Positions 5,441 to 5,467 of a DNA stretch of 5,467 nucleotides are shown one piece after another (positions within the stretch are counted from its first letter, which is position 1; each line of letters starts with the position of its first letter). Where the stretch lies: positions 1 to 5,467 of the forward strand of contig JALWKG010000121.1 in NCBI GenBank assembly GCA_027081565.1. The letters run 5' to 3'. Made by a program: the position numbers and the translations under genes. The stretch comes from Helicobacteraceae bacterium. GTDB lineage: Bacteria; Campylobacterota; Campylobacteria; Campylobacterales; Sulfurimonadaceae. The notes under the pieces were generated by a model. The model searched no databases. It saw only the letters and a program-made list of their open reading frames with translations, and had not been told where the DNA came from.

Positions 5441-5467
5441 CAACTTTTTTTGTCTATCGCTTCTCTC

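Overview
The window looks like an ordinary stretch of chromosome from a member of the Campylobacterota, probably a Sulfurovum- or Sulfurimonas-like sulfur oxidiser. I infer this from the character of the proteins (CvfB-type S1 protein, one-domain MnmC-type methyltransferase, Sel1 protein, riboflavin synthase), from moderately AT-rich DNA, and from promoters with a good TANAAT -10 box but no convincing -35 box. No database search was possible, so the genus is a guess. I see no mobile element, tRNA, rRNA, CRISPR array or phage gene.

Layout. Positions 31-1458 (+) hold a probable three-gene operon: cvfB, an overlapping unknown 70-codon gene, and ppnP (nucleoside phosphorylase). It ends in a 10-bp hairpin. 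Positions 1554-2285 (+) encode a lipoprotein FKBP-type prolyl isomerase with its own -10 box. A convergent gap of about 130 bp, containing two overlapping alternative hairpins, separates it from a four-helix CopD-like membrane protein on the minus strand (2418-2864). That gene is divergent from a 63-codon charged protein of unknown function (2977-3168), across a 112-bp control region. Then come a Sel1-repeat protein (3268-3954) and riboflavin synthase alpha chain (3975-4586), 20 bp apart on the plus strand. A hairpin at 4608-4632 lies between ribE and a convergent MnmC-like tRNA methyltransferase (4659-5417, minus).

How the genes relate. They serve separate housekeeping roles: RNA binding and translation (CvfB, MnmC), nucleoside salvage (PpnP), envelope protein folding (FKBP), flavin synthesis (RibE). 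They do not form one pathway, and I found no convincing new multi-gene system. The points most worth a second look are the apparently leaderless cvfB transcript, the two unknown small proteins, the alternative hairpins after the FKBP gene, and the histidine-rich membrane protein.
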